Counted from the first letter of the stretch, positions 26,982 to 36,239 are shown. The stretch is 64,000 bases of DNA from Mariniphaga sp964624645 (GCA_964624645.1 CAZVAD010000002.1:28546-92545); one strand, 5' to 3'. The notes: a model not told the origin generated them from the letters alone. Program-made: numbers and translations.

Positions 26982-28310
26982 ATGAACTCATCCAGAAGGA
27001 ATTTCATTAAAAATTCTGCATTGGCAGCCACTGCCATCGGCGCAGCCACTGTTATCCCGTCAAAAGTGTGGTCAGCCGGCCCGGCGCCATCCGATAAAAT
27101 CAATGTAGCCCTCATCGGCTGCCGGAACATGGGTTTTGGCATATTGTCCAATCACCTGAATACCGGACAGGTGAATTGTGTTGCGCTTTGTGATGTGGAC
27201 CGGAACGTGTTGAATGAGAAAGCACAGGCTGTCAAAAACAACCACGGGCAGGAACCCGCACTGTATGGCGATTACCGGAAAGTGCTTGAACGAAAGGACG
27301 TTGATGCAGTGATTATCGGTACGCCCGACCACTGGCACTGCCTGATTATGGTGGAGGCATGCAGCGCGGGAAAAGATGTTTACGTGGAAAAACCAATGGC
27401 AAACACCATCGGCGAATGCAATATTATGGTGAAAGCCGCCAAGCGCTATGGCCGCGTTGTACAGGTGGGGCAGCAGCAGCGGAGCAGTAAAATTTTCAAT
27501 GACTCAATGCACGTCATCAAATCCGGGAAAATCGGAACCCTGCGGAAGGTAAACATCTGGGTCAATTTCAACTATGGACTGGGTACAGTGCCGGTTCCCG
27601 ACTCGCCGGTTCCTGATGGGGTGGATTATGATTTCTGGCTGGGGCCTGCCCCTGTGCGTCCGTTCAACCCGGCGCGTTTTCACGGAAGCTGGCGCCACTA
27701 TTGGGACTACGGTGGCGGGCTGATGTCCGATTGGGGAGTCCATCTTGTGGACATGGGACTGTGGGCAAAAGATATAACCACAGGGCCTTCAAAAGTGATT
27801 ACTTTTGCGGATAATTTTTCCAAAGCCGACATGGCGCGCGATACTTTCGATACCATGAATATCATCTATCCGAAGGATGATTTTGTGATTCATTACGATT
27901 TAACCGCCGGCATCGAACAGGGCCCGTTTGACTCGTCATACGGTCTTCAGTTCATCGGTGAAAAAGGGACATTGGTTGCCGACCGCAACAAGTACCACCT
28001 TTATCCGGAGTGGGACGGAAGGAAGAATGCGCCAAAAACAGAAGAGCTGCATTTTGACAAAGGAAATGAAACGCACCGCCAGCATGTGGATAATTTTCTG
28101 GAGTGCATAAAAACCAGGCAAACCCCGGTATGTCCGCCTGAAATTGGCAGAGCGGCCGCGCTGCATGTGCACATTGCAAACATTGCTGCACGGGTGGGAG
28201 AAACCACACTTGAATGGGATGATGCCAACAACCGGTTCACCAACAGCGAAAAAGCCAATGAACTGGTCGTTCCCGAATACCGGAAACCCTGGAAACTGCC
28301 TGAAATTTAA
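26982..28310 (+). CDS. Tat-exported Gfo/Idh/MocA-family oxidoreductase
   Basis: NAD(P)-dependent dehydrogenase of the glucose-fructose oxidoreductase family, here 442 residues with an N-terminal twin-arginine signal (SSRRNFIKNSALAATAIGAA), so it should fold with its cofactor before export. The Rossmann motif VALIGCRNMG and the family's VEKPMANTIGE motif with the conserved Lys are present, followed by the C-terminal alpha/beta domain. In Bacteroidota such enzymes act on glycosides or sugar acids. The two following TIM-barrel genes, 31 and 19 bp apart, point to a shared sugar-oxidation route. Confidence 0.9.
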   Translation: MNSSRRNFIKNSALAATAIGAATVIPSKVWSAGPAPSDKINVALIGCRNMGFGILSNHLNTGQVNCVALCDVDRNVLNEKAQAVKNNHGQEPALYGDYRKVLERKDVDAVIIGTPDHWHCLIMVEACSAGKDVYVEKPMANTIGECNIMVKAAKRYGRVVQVGQQQRSSKIFNDSMHVIKSGKIGTLRKVNIWVNFNYGLGTVPVPDSPVPDGVDYDFWLGPAPVRPFNPARFHGSWRHYWDYGGGLMSDWGVHLVDMGLWAKDITTGPSKVITFADNFSKADMARDTFDTMNIIYPKDDFVIHYDLTAGIEQGPFDSSYGLQFIGEKGTLVADRNKYHLYPEWDGRKNAPKTEELHFDKGNETHRQHVDNFLECIKTRQTPVCPPEIGRAAALHVHIANIAARVGETTLEWDDANNRFTNSEKANELVVPEYRKPWKLPEI

Positions 28311-28341
28311 TTTCCTGCTTCAATAATACGAAATCAGAAAA

Positions 28342-29187
28342 ATGGAAACCAGAAGAAATTTTATCAGAACAGGAGTTGCTGCAACCGCCGGATTGCTTTG
28401 CGCCAATTCATGGACGGCATGTTCAGCGGTAGAAAATAACCGGCTCCGGGATTTTGGATTCATTGCGGGAATTGCCCAGGAAGCGATGCAGGCCGATTGG
28501 AAAGGCACGCTCAAAAAAGCGGCTGCGCTTGGTTATACGGAGATTGAAGGAGGCAACAACTTTGCTCCATCAACCCGTGAATTTCTGAGTTACTGCAAAT
28601 CCACCGGCATCAAGCCAATACTTGGCGGAACCGGGCTTGAGCCGATTCTCCAAGAGCCGCAAAAACATTTCGATGAGTTCAACGAGTTGAATTACAAATA
28701 TTTTGTAATCTACTGGCCCTGGTTTGGCGGGGCGCCGGTCAAGCTGGAAGATTGTAAAAAATCGGCAGCGGCGCTGAATGAACTTGGCAGGAAAGCAAAA
28801 GCCAACGGATTGACCCTTTTATGGCATAATCACGATCTGGAATTTCACGAAATGGAAGAGGGGCTTCCCTTTGATTATCTTATGGAAAATACCGATCCTG
28901 CACTGGTTCAGTGCGAAATGGATATCTACTGGGTGAAAAAGGGCGGCGGCGACCCGCTGGAGGTGTTGAAAAAATATGCCGGACGCATTCCTGTTCTTCA
29001 TGTGAAAGACATGGCGCCCGACGGTGATTTCATCTGTCCCGGACGCGGTATCATTGACTTTGCGCCCATTTTCAGGGAAGCCAAAAAGCAAGGTATCCGG
29101 CACTATTTTGTGGAACGCGACAACGAACCCGACGGAATGGGATGTTTGACGTCTGCTGCCGGATTTTTGAAAAATTTACGATTTTAA
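28342..29187 (+). CDS. Exported sugar phosphate isomerase/epimerase-like TIM barrel
   Basis: A 281-residue AP-endonuclease-2/xylose isomerase-like TIM barrel. The start METRRNFIRTGVAATAGLL is a twin-arginine signal, and a Cys in SWTAC could be lipidated, so the protein is predicted in the periplasm or on a membrane. Metal-site positions are visible in LLWHNHDLEFHE, CEMDIYW, LHVKDM and FVERD. Family members include isomerases, epimerases and metal-dependent lyases of keto-glycosides; the exact reaction is not predictable. It shares its compartment with the preceding Gfo/Idh enzyme. Confidence 0.85.
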   Translation: METRRNFIRTGVAATAGLLCANSWTACSAVENNRLRDFGFIAGIAQEAMQADWKGTLKKAAALGYTEIEGGNNFAPSTREFLSYCKSTGIKPILGGTGLEPILQEPQKHFDEFNELNYKYFVIYWPWFGGAPVKLEDCKKSAAALNELGRKAKANGLTLLWHNHDLEFHEMEEGLPFDYLMENTDPALVQCEMDIYWVKKGGGDPLEVLKKYAGRIPVLHVKDMAPDGDFICPGRGIIDFAPIFREAKKQGIRHYFVERDNEPDGMGCLTSAAGFLKNLRF

Positions 29188-29206
29188 TCATTTTAAAAAA
29201 ATAATT

Positions 29207-30124
29207 ATGTTGGATTTAGGATTTGTCAGCGCTATTCTGGCTGAAAAAAGTTTTGAAGAAGTGATTCAGTTTGCTTCGCAAAATGAATTCAAATGTGTGG
29301 AAATCATGTGCTGGCCGGTGGGCAAGGCTGAACGCCGGTATGCCGGCGTAACCCACATCAATGTGGATGAAACCGGTGATGAGGAAGTGGTCAGCATCCA
29401 TAAAATTCTAAAAGAGAACAAGGTTTACATTTCGGGACTTGGGTATTATCCCAATCCGCTTGATCCCGATGAAAAGCAGGCTGATTTTTTCATTGAGCAC
29501 ATCAAAAAAGTGATTCGCACAGCCGCCAGGCTTGGTCTTGGCGTTGTCAATACGTTCATTGGCCGCGATCCGGCAAAGAGCGTGGAAGACAACCTGAAAA
29601 AGTTTGCAGACGTGTGGCCCGGAATCCTGAAGGTTGCCGAAGAGAACAATGTGAAAATCGGCATTGAAAACTGTCCGATGCTGTTCACCCGCGACGAGTG
29701 GCCCGGAGGAAAAAACCTGGCAACCACACCAGCTATTTGGAAGAAGATGTTTGAACTGGTTCCAAGTCCGGCGCTGGGGCTCAATTATGACCCGTCGCAC
29801 CTGGTGTGGATGCACATGGATGAGGTAAAACCCATTTACGACTTCCGGGAAAAACTTTTCCACATTCACCTGAAAGACGTAAAACTTTATCCTGAAAAGC
29901 TGAATGAAGTGGGTATCATGGCTTATCCGCTGGATTATCATTCGCCAAAAATCCCGGGATTGGGCGATGTGGACTGGCGGGGATTTTTCTCGGCGCTCAC
30001 CTCTGTAAAGTACCGTGGCCCGGTTTGTATTGAAGTGGAAGACAAAGCTTACGAAGACTCTCCGGAAGATATTGAAGCGGCCATTCTGACCAGCCGGAAT
30101 TATGTGAAGCAGTTTTTTGCCTGA
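29207..30124 (+). CDS. Cytoplasmic sugar phosphate isomerase/epimerase-like TIM barrel
   Basis: A 305-residue relative of the preceding gene, without a signal peptide and therefore cytoplasmic. Likely metal-site residues lie in KIGIENCPML, NYDPSHLVW, FHIHLKDV and CIEVEDKAYE. It is the last gene of the operon and is followed by a strong hairpin terminator. Its pairing with a Tat-exported paralogue suggests consecutive steps on the same sugar in two compartments, which is inference. Confidence 0.87.
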   Translation: MLDLGFVSAILAEKSFEEVIQFASQNEFKCVEIMCWPVGKAERRYAGVTHINVDETGDEEVVSIHKILKENKVYISGLGYYPNPLDPDEKQADFFIEHIKKVIRTAARLGLGVVNTFIGRDPAKSVEDNLKKFADVWPGILKVAEENNVKIGIENCPMLFTRDEWPGGKNLATTPAIWKKMFELVPSPALGLNYDPSHLVWMHMDEVKPIYDFREKLFHIHLKDVKLYPEKLNEVGIMAYPLDYHSPKIPGLGDVDWRGFFSALTSVKYRGPVCIEVEDKAYEDSPEDIEAAILTSRNYVKQFFA

Positions 30125-30163
30125 ACCGGGTTATGCAATAAAACCGCATAAGTGATTGTTTTG

Positions 30164-30202
30164 GAAAGTCCGCAAATTTTATGAAGAAGTTTGCGGACTT
30201 TC
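30164..30202. terminator. Bidirectional terminator between the epimerase operon and radA
   Basis: A perfect 13-bp stem (GAAAGTCCGCAAA pairing with its complement) and a 13-nt loop sit 40 bp after the epimerase stop and 18 bp after the radA stop on the other strand. The stem ends are A/T-rich on both sides, so it can end both convergent transcripts. Confidence 0.8.
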
Positions 30203-30219
30203 TGTTTGACGCGAATATG

Positions 30220-31578
30220 CTATCCGAAAATTTTTCTAAAAACCTCTTCCACCCGCGAAACCCGTTCCAGTTCGATTGAAAATTTGGAGTGGTCGAATCC
30301 CTTGTTCAGTTTCGGAATAAAAATCTTTTTGAATCCCAGTCTGGCCGCCTCGGCAATCCGCTGCTCAATCCGGTTCACCGCCCTGATTTCGCCGGTCAGC
30401 CCCACTTCGCCGGTGAAACAGAATTTATGGTCAATGGCAATATCAATATTCGAGGAGAGGATGGAACAGATCACTGCCAGATCGGTTGCCGGATCGTTGA
30501 TGCGCAAACCGCCGGCGATATTCAGGAAGACATCCTTAGCAAGCAATTTGAATCCCGCTCTTTTTTCCAGAACCGCCAGCAACATGTTCAGCCGGCGCAG
30601 GTCAAAACCGGTGGAAGAGCGCTGTGGGGTTCCGTAGGCAGCCGAGCTCACCAGCGCCTGAATTTCAAGCAAAAACGGACGGATTCCTTCAATGGTTGCC
30701 GCCACCGCCGTTCCGCTCACATCATCGTTTCCCCTTGAAATCAGCTGTTCGGAAGGATTCAGCACTTCGCGAAGCCCGTTTCCCCGCATTTCAAAAATAC
30801 CCAACTCGTTGGTTGAGCCAAAGCGGTTTTTGCTGGTGCGCAATATGCGATAGAGATAATTAGTGTCGCCCTCAAACTGAAGCACCGAATCCACGATATG
30901 CTCCAGCACTTTCGGCCCGGCAAGGCTGCCCTCCTTGTTGATGTGCCCGATCAGGACAACCGCAGTGTGATTTTGCTTGGCAAATTTCAGAATAGCAGAT
31001 GTGCATTCACGCACCTGGGTTACCGACCCCGGCGATGACTCTGCAATTTCAGTGGCAAGCGTCTGAATGGAATCAACAATCAGGAGGTCCGGCTGAATCT
31101 GTGCCGTGTGTGCCAGTACATTTTCAAGGGAAGTTTCGCTGAGAAAAAGACAGTTATCACTTTCCAGTCCAAGCCTTGCGGCGCGGAGTTTTATCTGCTG
31201 CAAGCTCTCTTCCCCGGAAACATACAGCACTTTTCTGGACTTCATACCCAATGCCATCTGCAGCACCAGAGTAGATTTCCCGATTCCTGGCTCGCCGCCC
31301 AACAGCACAATGGAACCGGGAACTATCCCGCCACCTAATACCCGGTCAAATTCGTCAATTCCGACTATGATACGCTCCATCTGTTCGGCAGAAATCTCCT
31401 CAAGTGTAAGCGGCTGATTTACCGAAAGATGAGCAGAGGATATACTTTTTGAACTCTTCTTTTCAACAATTTCCTCCACAAACGTATTCCACCCTCCGCA
31501 TGTTGGACATTTGCCCATCCATTTGGGAGATTGGGAGCCGCAATCCTGACAGATATAAACTGTTTTCTTAGACATCAT
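30220..31578 (-). CDS. radA: DNA repair protein RadA (Sms)
   Basis: Hexameric ATPase that promotes branch migration in recombinational repair. The 452 residues contain an N-terminal zinc finger (CQDCGSQSPKWMGKCPTCGG), a RecA-like core with Walker A GEPGIGKST, the RadA-specific KNRFG motif, and a C-terminal Lon-like domain. All key elements are intact. The start codon overlaps the stop of the adenylyltransferase gene (ATGA), so the two are translationally coupled; a second ATG three bases downstream is equally possible. Confidence 0.96.
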   Translation of the reverse strand: MMSKKTVYICQDCGSQSPKWMGKCPTCGGWNTFVEEIVEKKSSKSISSAHLSVNQPLTLEEISAEQMERIIVGIDEFDRVLGGGIVPGSIVLLGGEPGIGKSTLVLQMALGMKSRKVLYVSGEESLQQIKLRAARLGLESDNCLFLSETSLENVLAHTAQIQPDLLIVDSIQTLATEIAESSPGSVTQVRECTSAILKFAKQNHTAVVLIGHINKEGSLAGPKVLEHIVDSVLQFEGDTNYLYRILRTSKNRFGSTNELGIFEMRGNGLREVLNPSEQLISRGNDDVSGTAVAATIEGIRPFLLEIQALVSSAAYGTPQRSSTGFDLRRLNMLLAVLEKRAGFKLLAKDVFLNIAGGLRINDPATDLAVICSILSSNIDIAIDHKFCFTGEVGLTGEIRAVNRIEQRIAEAARLGFKKIFIPKLNKGFDHSKFSIELERVSRVEEVFRKIFG

Positions 31579-32066
31579 TCAAGCCGCTTAATTTTTTCAA
31601 CCATTTCGGAAGTTGATATTCCTTCTACCAAATCCAGTCTTTCCACTTTTCCGCCGTTTTGCAGAACCGTTTCAAAACCCACCACTTCGTGCAGTGCATA
31701 TTCACTCCCTTTTACCAACACATCCGGCAAAATCTGAGCGATTAATTTTGCAGGCGTCTCCTCTTCAAAAACAATCACAGCATCCACAAAAACAAAGGAG
31801 GCCATGATCAAAGACCGGGCTTCAATATCAAACACCGGACGGCCTTCCCCCTTTATGATTCGCACGGAATCATCCGAGTTAAGCCCCACAATCAGCTTTG
31901 TTCCGAAATCTGCTGATTTTTGCAGGGAATAAACATGCCCGTGGTGAATGATATCAAAACACCCGTTGGTAAATACGATGGAATCTCCGTTTGCCCTCCA
32001 TTTTTTCAGTACCGGTTCAAAGGATTCAAAATCAGTATATATTTTGGAATTAATGTCAAATTGCAT
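31575..32066 (-). CDS. Heptose 1-phosphate adenylyltransferase-type nucleotidyltransferase
   Basis: A 163-residue stand-alone cytidylyltransferase-like enzyme matching the C-terminal half of HldE (RfaE2), which activates D-glycero-beta-D-manno-heptose 1-phosphate with ATP for LPS synthesis. The nucleotidyltransferase motif FTNGCFDIIHHGHV (HxGH) and the C-terminal EGISTSEMVEKI signature (variant of STT) are clear. No HldE kinase half is adjacent. An exact -7 box (TATTTTTG, minus strand, 32087-32094) lies 20 bp upstream; the -33 spacing is poor. Confidence 0.88.
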   Translation of the reverse strand: MQFDINSKIYTDFESFEPVLKKWRANGDSIVFTNGCFDIIHHGHVYSLQKSADFGTKLIVGLNSDDSVRIIKGEGRPVFDIEARSLIMASFVFVDAVIVFEEETPAKLIAQILPDVLVKGSEYALHEVVGFETVLQNGGKVERLDLVEGISTSEMVEKIKRLE

Positions 32067-32175
32067 AGACCTGTTTTAATTTGAACCAAAAATAGTAAAG
32101 TTGATTGTTATATCCGGCCAAGTAGGAAATTTATCCCTATTTTTACAAGATGCAAAACACTTCTTTTATATAGGA

Positions 32176-32730
32176 ATGAATTATCTGGATATAATACTTG
32201 GTCTGATTTTGCTTTTTTCTGCATTCAGGGGACTGAGAAAAGGACTGATTGCCGAAATCACTTCTTTGGCGGCGTTGATTTTGGGTATCTGGGGGGCGAT
32301 GAATTTTTCGCACATTTCCGCTGATTTCCTGATAAAATATTTTCAGCCGGAATCCAAAAACCTGAGTATTCTCTCTTTTATCGTCACTTTTGCTGTGATT
32401 GTCATTTTGGTGCACATTGTGGGAAACGCTGTAGGCAAGCTGGTGCAGGTGGCAATGTTGGGTTTTTTCAACAAGCTGGCCGGACTGGCTTTCGGAGTTG
32501 TGCGCTCAGCGCTTGTCATCAGTGTTTTTTTGTTGCTGTTTGATGCCATTGACAAAGACATGAACATACTTTCTCCAAAAGTAAAAACGGAATCCCGGCT
32601 GTATGAGCCGGTCAAAAATTTTGCGCCATCCCTGCTTCCCTTTTTTGAAATATGGCTAAAGGATTCCGGGTTCAACAAAAAAGCGGACGATTCAATGGAG
32701 CAATTCAAAGAAGCGCTCAAAGTGAGCTGA
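32176..32730 (+). CDS. CvpA family membrane protein
   Basis: A 184-residue inner-membrane protein with four transmembrane helices and a soluble tail. The N-terminal LDIILGLILLFSAFRGLRKGLIAEI matches CvpA, first linked to colicin V production and later to envelope stress and purine metabolism. The start at 32176 is preferred to the TTG at 32101, which adds a sequence overlapping the promoter of the divergent gene. A TATTTTTA near-match to the -7 box precedes it. Confidence 0.87.
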   Translation: MNYLDIILGLILLFSAFRGLRKGLIAEITSLAALILGIWGAMNFSHISADFLIKYFQPESKNLSILSFIVTFAVIVILVHIVGNAVGKLVQVAMLGFFNKLAGLAFGVVRSALVISVFLLLFDAIDKDMNILSPKVKTESRLYEPVKNFAPSLLPFFEIWLKDSGFNKKADDSMEQFKEALKVS

Positions 32731-32790
32731 CGGCTTCGTCCATAAATTTCCTTCAAGCTTACCATAGAAAACATAATTTAAAAAAGTGAT

Positions 32791-33834
32791 ATGAAAACCG
32801 GACAAAAAAAATCGTTGGTTCAGATACGGGGCAACAATAAACCTGCAGCCTGTAATCCGGCTTTGTTCTACCGTTTTTTTTCATTTACAATTATCTGCCT
32901 GTTGCTTGCCTGCTCGCAGAGGCAGGCCGGCTCAGAGGGAAAAGAGGAATCAGAACCGGAAACGGTTTCATTATTGGGAGACAGAAATTTTGAGAACGGA
33001 TTATCGCTGAGAGGAAATGATTCCGGGAATCCCCTTACCGGAAAATTTTTAACTCCATACGGCGAAAGCGGACAGGAACCGGTTTGGCTACTGGCTGAAT
33101 GGGGAAGCAAATATCTTTTGCAACAGGATGTTATGGTGGAAAAATCAGAAACTAAGGTTTATGAAAATCAAGGAAAACTGATTTCCTTCAAACGGACAGA
33201 CGAAGGCATGAACATTCGGATGGATGTTAAAACTTCAGCAGAATACCAGCAACCACGAAAGCCTAATGAGTTCTGGCCACATCTGCTGATTGAGCAGGGG
33301 TTTTCTGAAATGCCACGGGTTGATGACCTGAAAAATCTTTTTCTCTTTTTTGAAGGAAGGTTGTTGTATAGCCGCTCTTTCATGGACAAAAAAACGTTTA
33401 ATCCTGATCTTCATACTGCACAGTTTCAGCTTTTTCTCACGGTTCAGGATCGCAATCTGTCATCTCCGGGATATGGGGATTACCTTTGGTTCGGAGTCCC
33501 TTTTTATGATTTCAGATATCCGGTGTTTCCCAGATATGCGGCTCAGGATTTTGCAAAAGATGATGCCACCGGAAAATTTATTTACAGTCTGGGGTCGAAG
33601 GATTATACCGAAGAATCTTTTCACAACGGAGCGTGGGTGATTGTGGAAAAAGACCTGAAACCGCATATTGACGAAGCGCTGAAAATGGCAAAGGAAAGAG
33701 GTTATCTGGCAGAATCCAACCCCGAAGATTTTCGTATAACAGGAATGAATCTGGGATGGGAGGTGCCGGGAACTTTTGATGCAGCGTTTGAGCTTAAAGG
33801 GTTTGACCTGAGGTGTGTTACGGTCGGAAAATAG
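32791..33834 (+). CDS. Lipoprotein of unknown function
   Basis: A 347-residue protein not assigned to a family with confidence. It starts with a long, basic leader and a hydrophobic stretch ending in the lipobox LLLAC (Cys at about residue 41), then an acidic Ser/Glu linker. The body is rich in aromatic and beta-prone segments such as PVWLLAEWGSKYLL, FWPHLLIEQGF and GYGDYLWFGVPFYDFRYP, which suggests a beta-sandwich carbohydrate-handling or binding domain. That is inference only. It stands alone between cvpA and a gapped outer-membrane gene. Confidence 0.75.
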   Translation: MKTGQKKSLVQIRGNNKPAACNPALFYRFFSFTIICLLLACSQRQAGSEGKEESEPETVSLLGDRNFENGLSLRGNDSGNPLTGKFLTPYGESGQEPVWLLAEWGSKYLLQQDVMVEKSETKVYENQGKLISFKRTDEGMNIRMDVKTSAEYQQPRKPNEFWPHLLIEQGFSEMPRVDDLKNLFLFFEGRLLYSRSFMDKKTFNPDLHTAQFQLFLTVQDRNLSSPGYGDYLWFGVPFYDFRYPVFPRYAAQDFAKDDATGKFIYSLGSKDYTEESFHNGAWVIVEKDLKPHIDEALKMAKERGYLAESNPEDFRITGMNLGWEVPGTFDAAFELKGFDLRCVTVGK

Positions 33835-33934
33835 ACATATCTTCACCTCACGGCAAATTATAATCTCATCCAACCGATGAATTTTGTATGTTATTTTTAA
33901 ACATAAAAAATCAAAGTTGCGTTGTAATTGATAT

Positions 33935-33951
33935 TTCAAATGAAATTTGAA
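33935..33951. repeat. Short perfect inverted repeat before the gap
   Basis: TTCAAAT-GAA-ATTTGAA, a 7-3-7 palindrome. It could be an operator of the gene that follows in the gap, but it is AT-rich and may be chance. The ATG within it opens MKFELYGQ, which is cut by the gap after eight codons. Confidence 0.3.
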
Positions 33952-33963
33952 TTGTATGGGCAA

Positions 33964-34063
33964 NNNNNNNNNNNNNNNNNNNNNNNNNNNNNNNNNNNNN
34001 NNNNNNNNNNNNNNNNNNNNNNNNNNNNNNNNNNNNNNNNNNNNNNNNNNNNNNNNNNNNNNN
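33964..34063. other. Assembly gap of 100 N
   Basis: Unlike the first gap, its flanks share no repeat, so the missing length is unknown. It removes the start and signal peptide of the outer-membrane protein that follows. Confidence 0.99.
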
Positions 34064-34630
34064 GGATATTCCACAGATTTTATGAAGAATGACATTTTCA
34101 GGTCCAACACAACGAATATTAATTTCTTTCAGCAAAGTATCGGTCTGCAAAAAAACAAAAATACGTTTGGTCTGGTCACCGGATTAGGGCTGCAGCTCCA
34201 AAGCTACCGGCTGGAAAAAAACACGACCATTGAACGGCAGGAAAATGGCAGGATTGAACCGCAGACTTTATCCTTTGATCAAAATCAGAAATCCAAACTC
34301 TCCATTGTGTATCTGACACTTCCGGTTCTGGCGGAGTTTCAGGTGCCGGTCAGGCATTACAAAAACAGGATTTATCTTTCAGGCGGAGTGTACGGCGGAT
34401 TGCGCATCGGAAGTCACACCAAAATAAAATACCGCACCGAAGGGAAAAAGGAGAAACTGAAAACTCCGGGGCACTATTCGTTGCAGGACTTTAAATATGG
34501 AGTTATGCTGCGGGCAGGCTACCGTTGGGTAAATATTTTTGCAACCTGTGATTTGGTTCCTTTTTTCAAGGAAAATAAAGGGCCGGAGCTGACCCCCGTA
34601 ACTTTTGGAATAACATTGATTAATTTATAA
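34064..34630 (+). CDS. Outer-membrane beta-barrel protein, 5' end lost in gap
   Basis: 188 C-terminal residues of a PorT-like or porin-type barrel: alternating polar and hydrophobic strands (KLSIVYLTLPVLAEFQVPV, YLSGGVYGGLRIG, YGVMLRAGYRWVNIF) ending in FGITLINL. The open frame begins directly at the gap edge. Function is unknown; in Bacteroidota such barrels are often accessory outer-membrane proteins. It is 10 bp before the creatininase-family gene and probably in the same operon. Confidence 0.75.
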   Translation, partial: GYSTDFMKNDIFRSNTTNINFFQQSIGLQKNKNTFGLVTGLGLQLQSYRLEKNTTIERQENGRIEPQTLSFDQNQKSKLSIVYLTLPVLAEFQVPVRHYKNRIYLSGGVYGGLRIGSHTKIKYRTEGKKEKLKTPGHYSLQDFKYGVMLRAGYRWVNIFATCDLVPFFKENKGPELTPVTFGITLINL

Positions 34631-34640
34631 TATTGTAAAA

Positions 34641-35408
34641 ATGAGGCCTTATATTTTAGAAGAAACCAACTGGAAACAGATTAAAAATCAGCAATATGAC
34701 GTGGCATTGCTGCCGTGGGGAGCCACAGAGCCACACAATTATCATCTGCCCTACGGAACCGACTCGCTTGAAACAGCGTGCATTGCTGCCGATGCAGCAA
34801 AGAAAGCGTGGGAAAAGGGAGCGAAAATTATGGTTTTGCCCGCCATTCCCTTAGGCGTTCAAAACCCCGGGCAAATTGAAATGCCCTTTTGCCTTCATAC
34901 CCGTGCGACAACCCAACTGGCTATTCTTGAAGATATTACAAGGGCATTATATCATCAGGGAATCCGAAAATTGATCATTCTCAACGGACATGGAGGCAAT
35001 GATTTTAAACCGTTGATTCGCCAGGTCTTGCCACAATTTCCGGGGATGTTTATTGCACTGACCGAATGGTTTAAGCTTTTCCCCGAATCTGATTTTTTTG
35101 AAGAAGAGGGCGATCATGCCAACGAAATGGAGACCAGCGTCGTCATGCACTATTTCCCTGAACTGGTGCTTCCGCTGGCCGAAGCGGGTGATGGAAAATC
35201 GAAGAAACCTGCGCTGAGAGGTCTTGCCGACAAAACGGCATGGACTCCGCGCCCGTGGGATAAGGTCTCCGAAGATACCGGAATCGGGAATCCCAAAAAA
35301 GCCACTCCCGAAAAAGGGAAAAGATTTGCAGATGCAGTTACCACGAAAATTGCCGGTTTCTTAATTGAACTTGCTGAATGTAACACAGATGAGCTGTATC
35401 CCGAATGA
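34641..35408 (+). CDS. Creatininase-family amidohydrolase
   Basis: A 255-residue metal-dependent amidohydrolase of the creatininase/ArfB/MftE superfamily. Metal ligands are visible in GATEPHNYHLPYGTDS, LNGHGGND and EEGDHANEMETS. Members hydrolyse cyclic amides or formamides, for example creatinine or the FAPy intermediate of riboflavin synthesis; no neighbour identifies the substrate. It is cytoplasmic, with no signal peptide. Confidence 0.88.
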   Translation: MRPYILEETNWKQIKNQQYDVALLPWGATEPHNYHLPYGTDSLETACIAADAAKKAWEKGAKIMVLPAIPLGVQNPGQIEMPFCLHTRATTQLAILEDITRALYHQGIRKLIILNGHGGNDFKPLIRQVLPQFPGMFIALTEWFKLFPESDFFEEEGDHANEMETSVVMHYFPELVLPLAEAGDGKSKKPALRGLADKTAWTPRPWDKVSEDTGIGNPKKATPEKGKRFADAVTTKIAGFLIELAECNTDELYPE

Positions 35409-35522
35409 GAATCCTGCCTGCTGTGTTCCTGCCGTGCCTGCTTGGTTCGGTTTTTTTCACTGTCAGGCGCTTATTGAAGATTATCTTGTAACTTTGAAAA
35501 TAAAATCCACAATAACAGTAAA

Positions 35523-36239
35523 ATGAAGCTTTTATTAATCAGTAACTCAACCATGGCCGGAGAAGCCTACCTGGATTATCCCAAGTTTGAAATTCAGAAA
35601 TTTCTTGGAGACAAACCGGTGAATGCCCTTTTTATACCCTATGCAGCGGTTACGTTTTCTTACGATGAGTATTGCCGGAAAGTGGAGGAGCGGTTTTCGG
35701 AAGTCGGGCACCACATCACGGGGATTCACACTTTTGCCAATCCGGCAGAAGCTGTGGAAACTGCCGAAGCCATTGTGGTGGGAGGCGGAAACACCTGGCA
35801 GCTTGTGCGCATGCTTCACCGGAACAAGCTGATGAAGCCAATCCGCAGGAAAGTTTTGGAAGGAACGCCGTATATCGGCTGGAGCGCCGGCGCTAATATT
35901 GCCTGCCCCACGCTGCGCACAACCAATGATATGCCCATTGTTGATCCACTTGATTTTGAATGCCTTTCGCTGGTTCCTTTTCAGATTAACCCACATTATC
36001 TGGATGCAAATGTGCAGGGACACGCCGGAGAAACCCGCGAGCAGCGTATCGAAGAATTTATTGAACTGAACCCGGAAATACATGTCGCCGGATTGCGCGA
36101 AGGCAGTATTTTCAAACTGGAAAATGAACAGCTGAAACTGATTGGGGAACAGACATGCCGGATTTTCAAAAAAGGGGAAGCCCCGGCTGAACTTGCTGCA
36201 GGCAGCAATTTCAGCTTCTTGCTCGGCAAACAGGCATAA
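35523..36239 (+). CDS. pepE: Dipeptidase E (alpha-aspartyl dipeptidase)
   Basis: Cytoplasmic family S51 serine peptidase that hydrolyses Asp-Xaa dipeptides. The 238-residue length fits PepE. The nucleophile elbow GWSAGAN, the preceding VGGGNTWQL turn and the PFQINPHYLD strand with the catalytic His are present. An exact -7 box (TAACTTTG, 35489-35496) lies 26 bp before the start; no convincing -33 was found. Confidence 0.93.
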   Translation: MKLLLISNSTMAGEAYLDYPKFEIQKFLGDKPVNALFIPYAAVTFSYDEYCRKVEERFSEVGHHITGIHTFANPAEAVETAEAIVVGGGNTWQLVRMLHRNKLMKPIRRKVLEGTPYIGWSAGANIACPTLRTTNDMPIVDPLDFECLSLVPFQINPHYLDANVQGHAGETREQRIEEFIELNPEIHVAGLREGSIFKLENEQLKLIGEQTCRIFKKGEAPAELAAGSNFSFLLGKQA

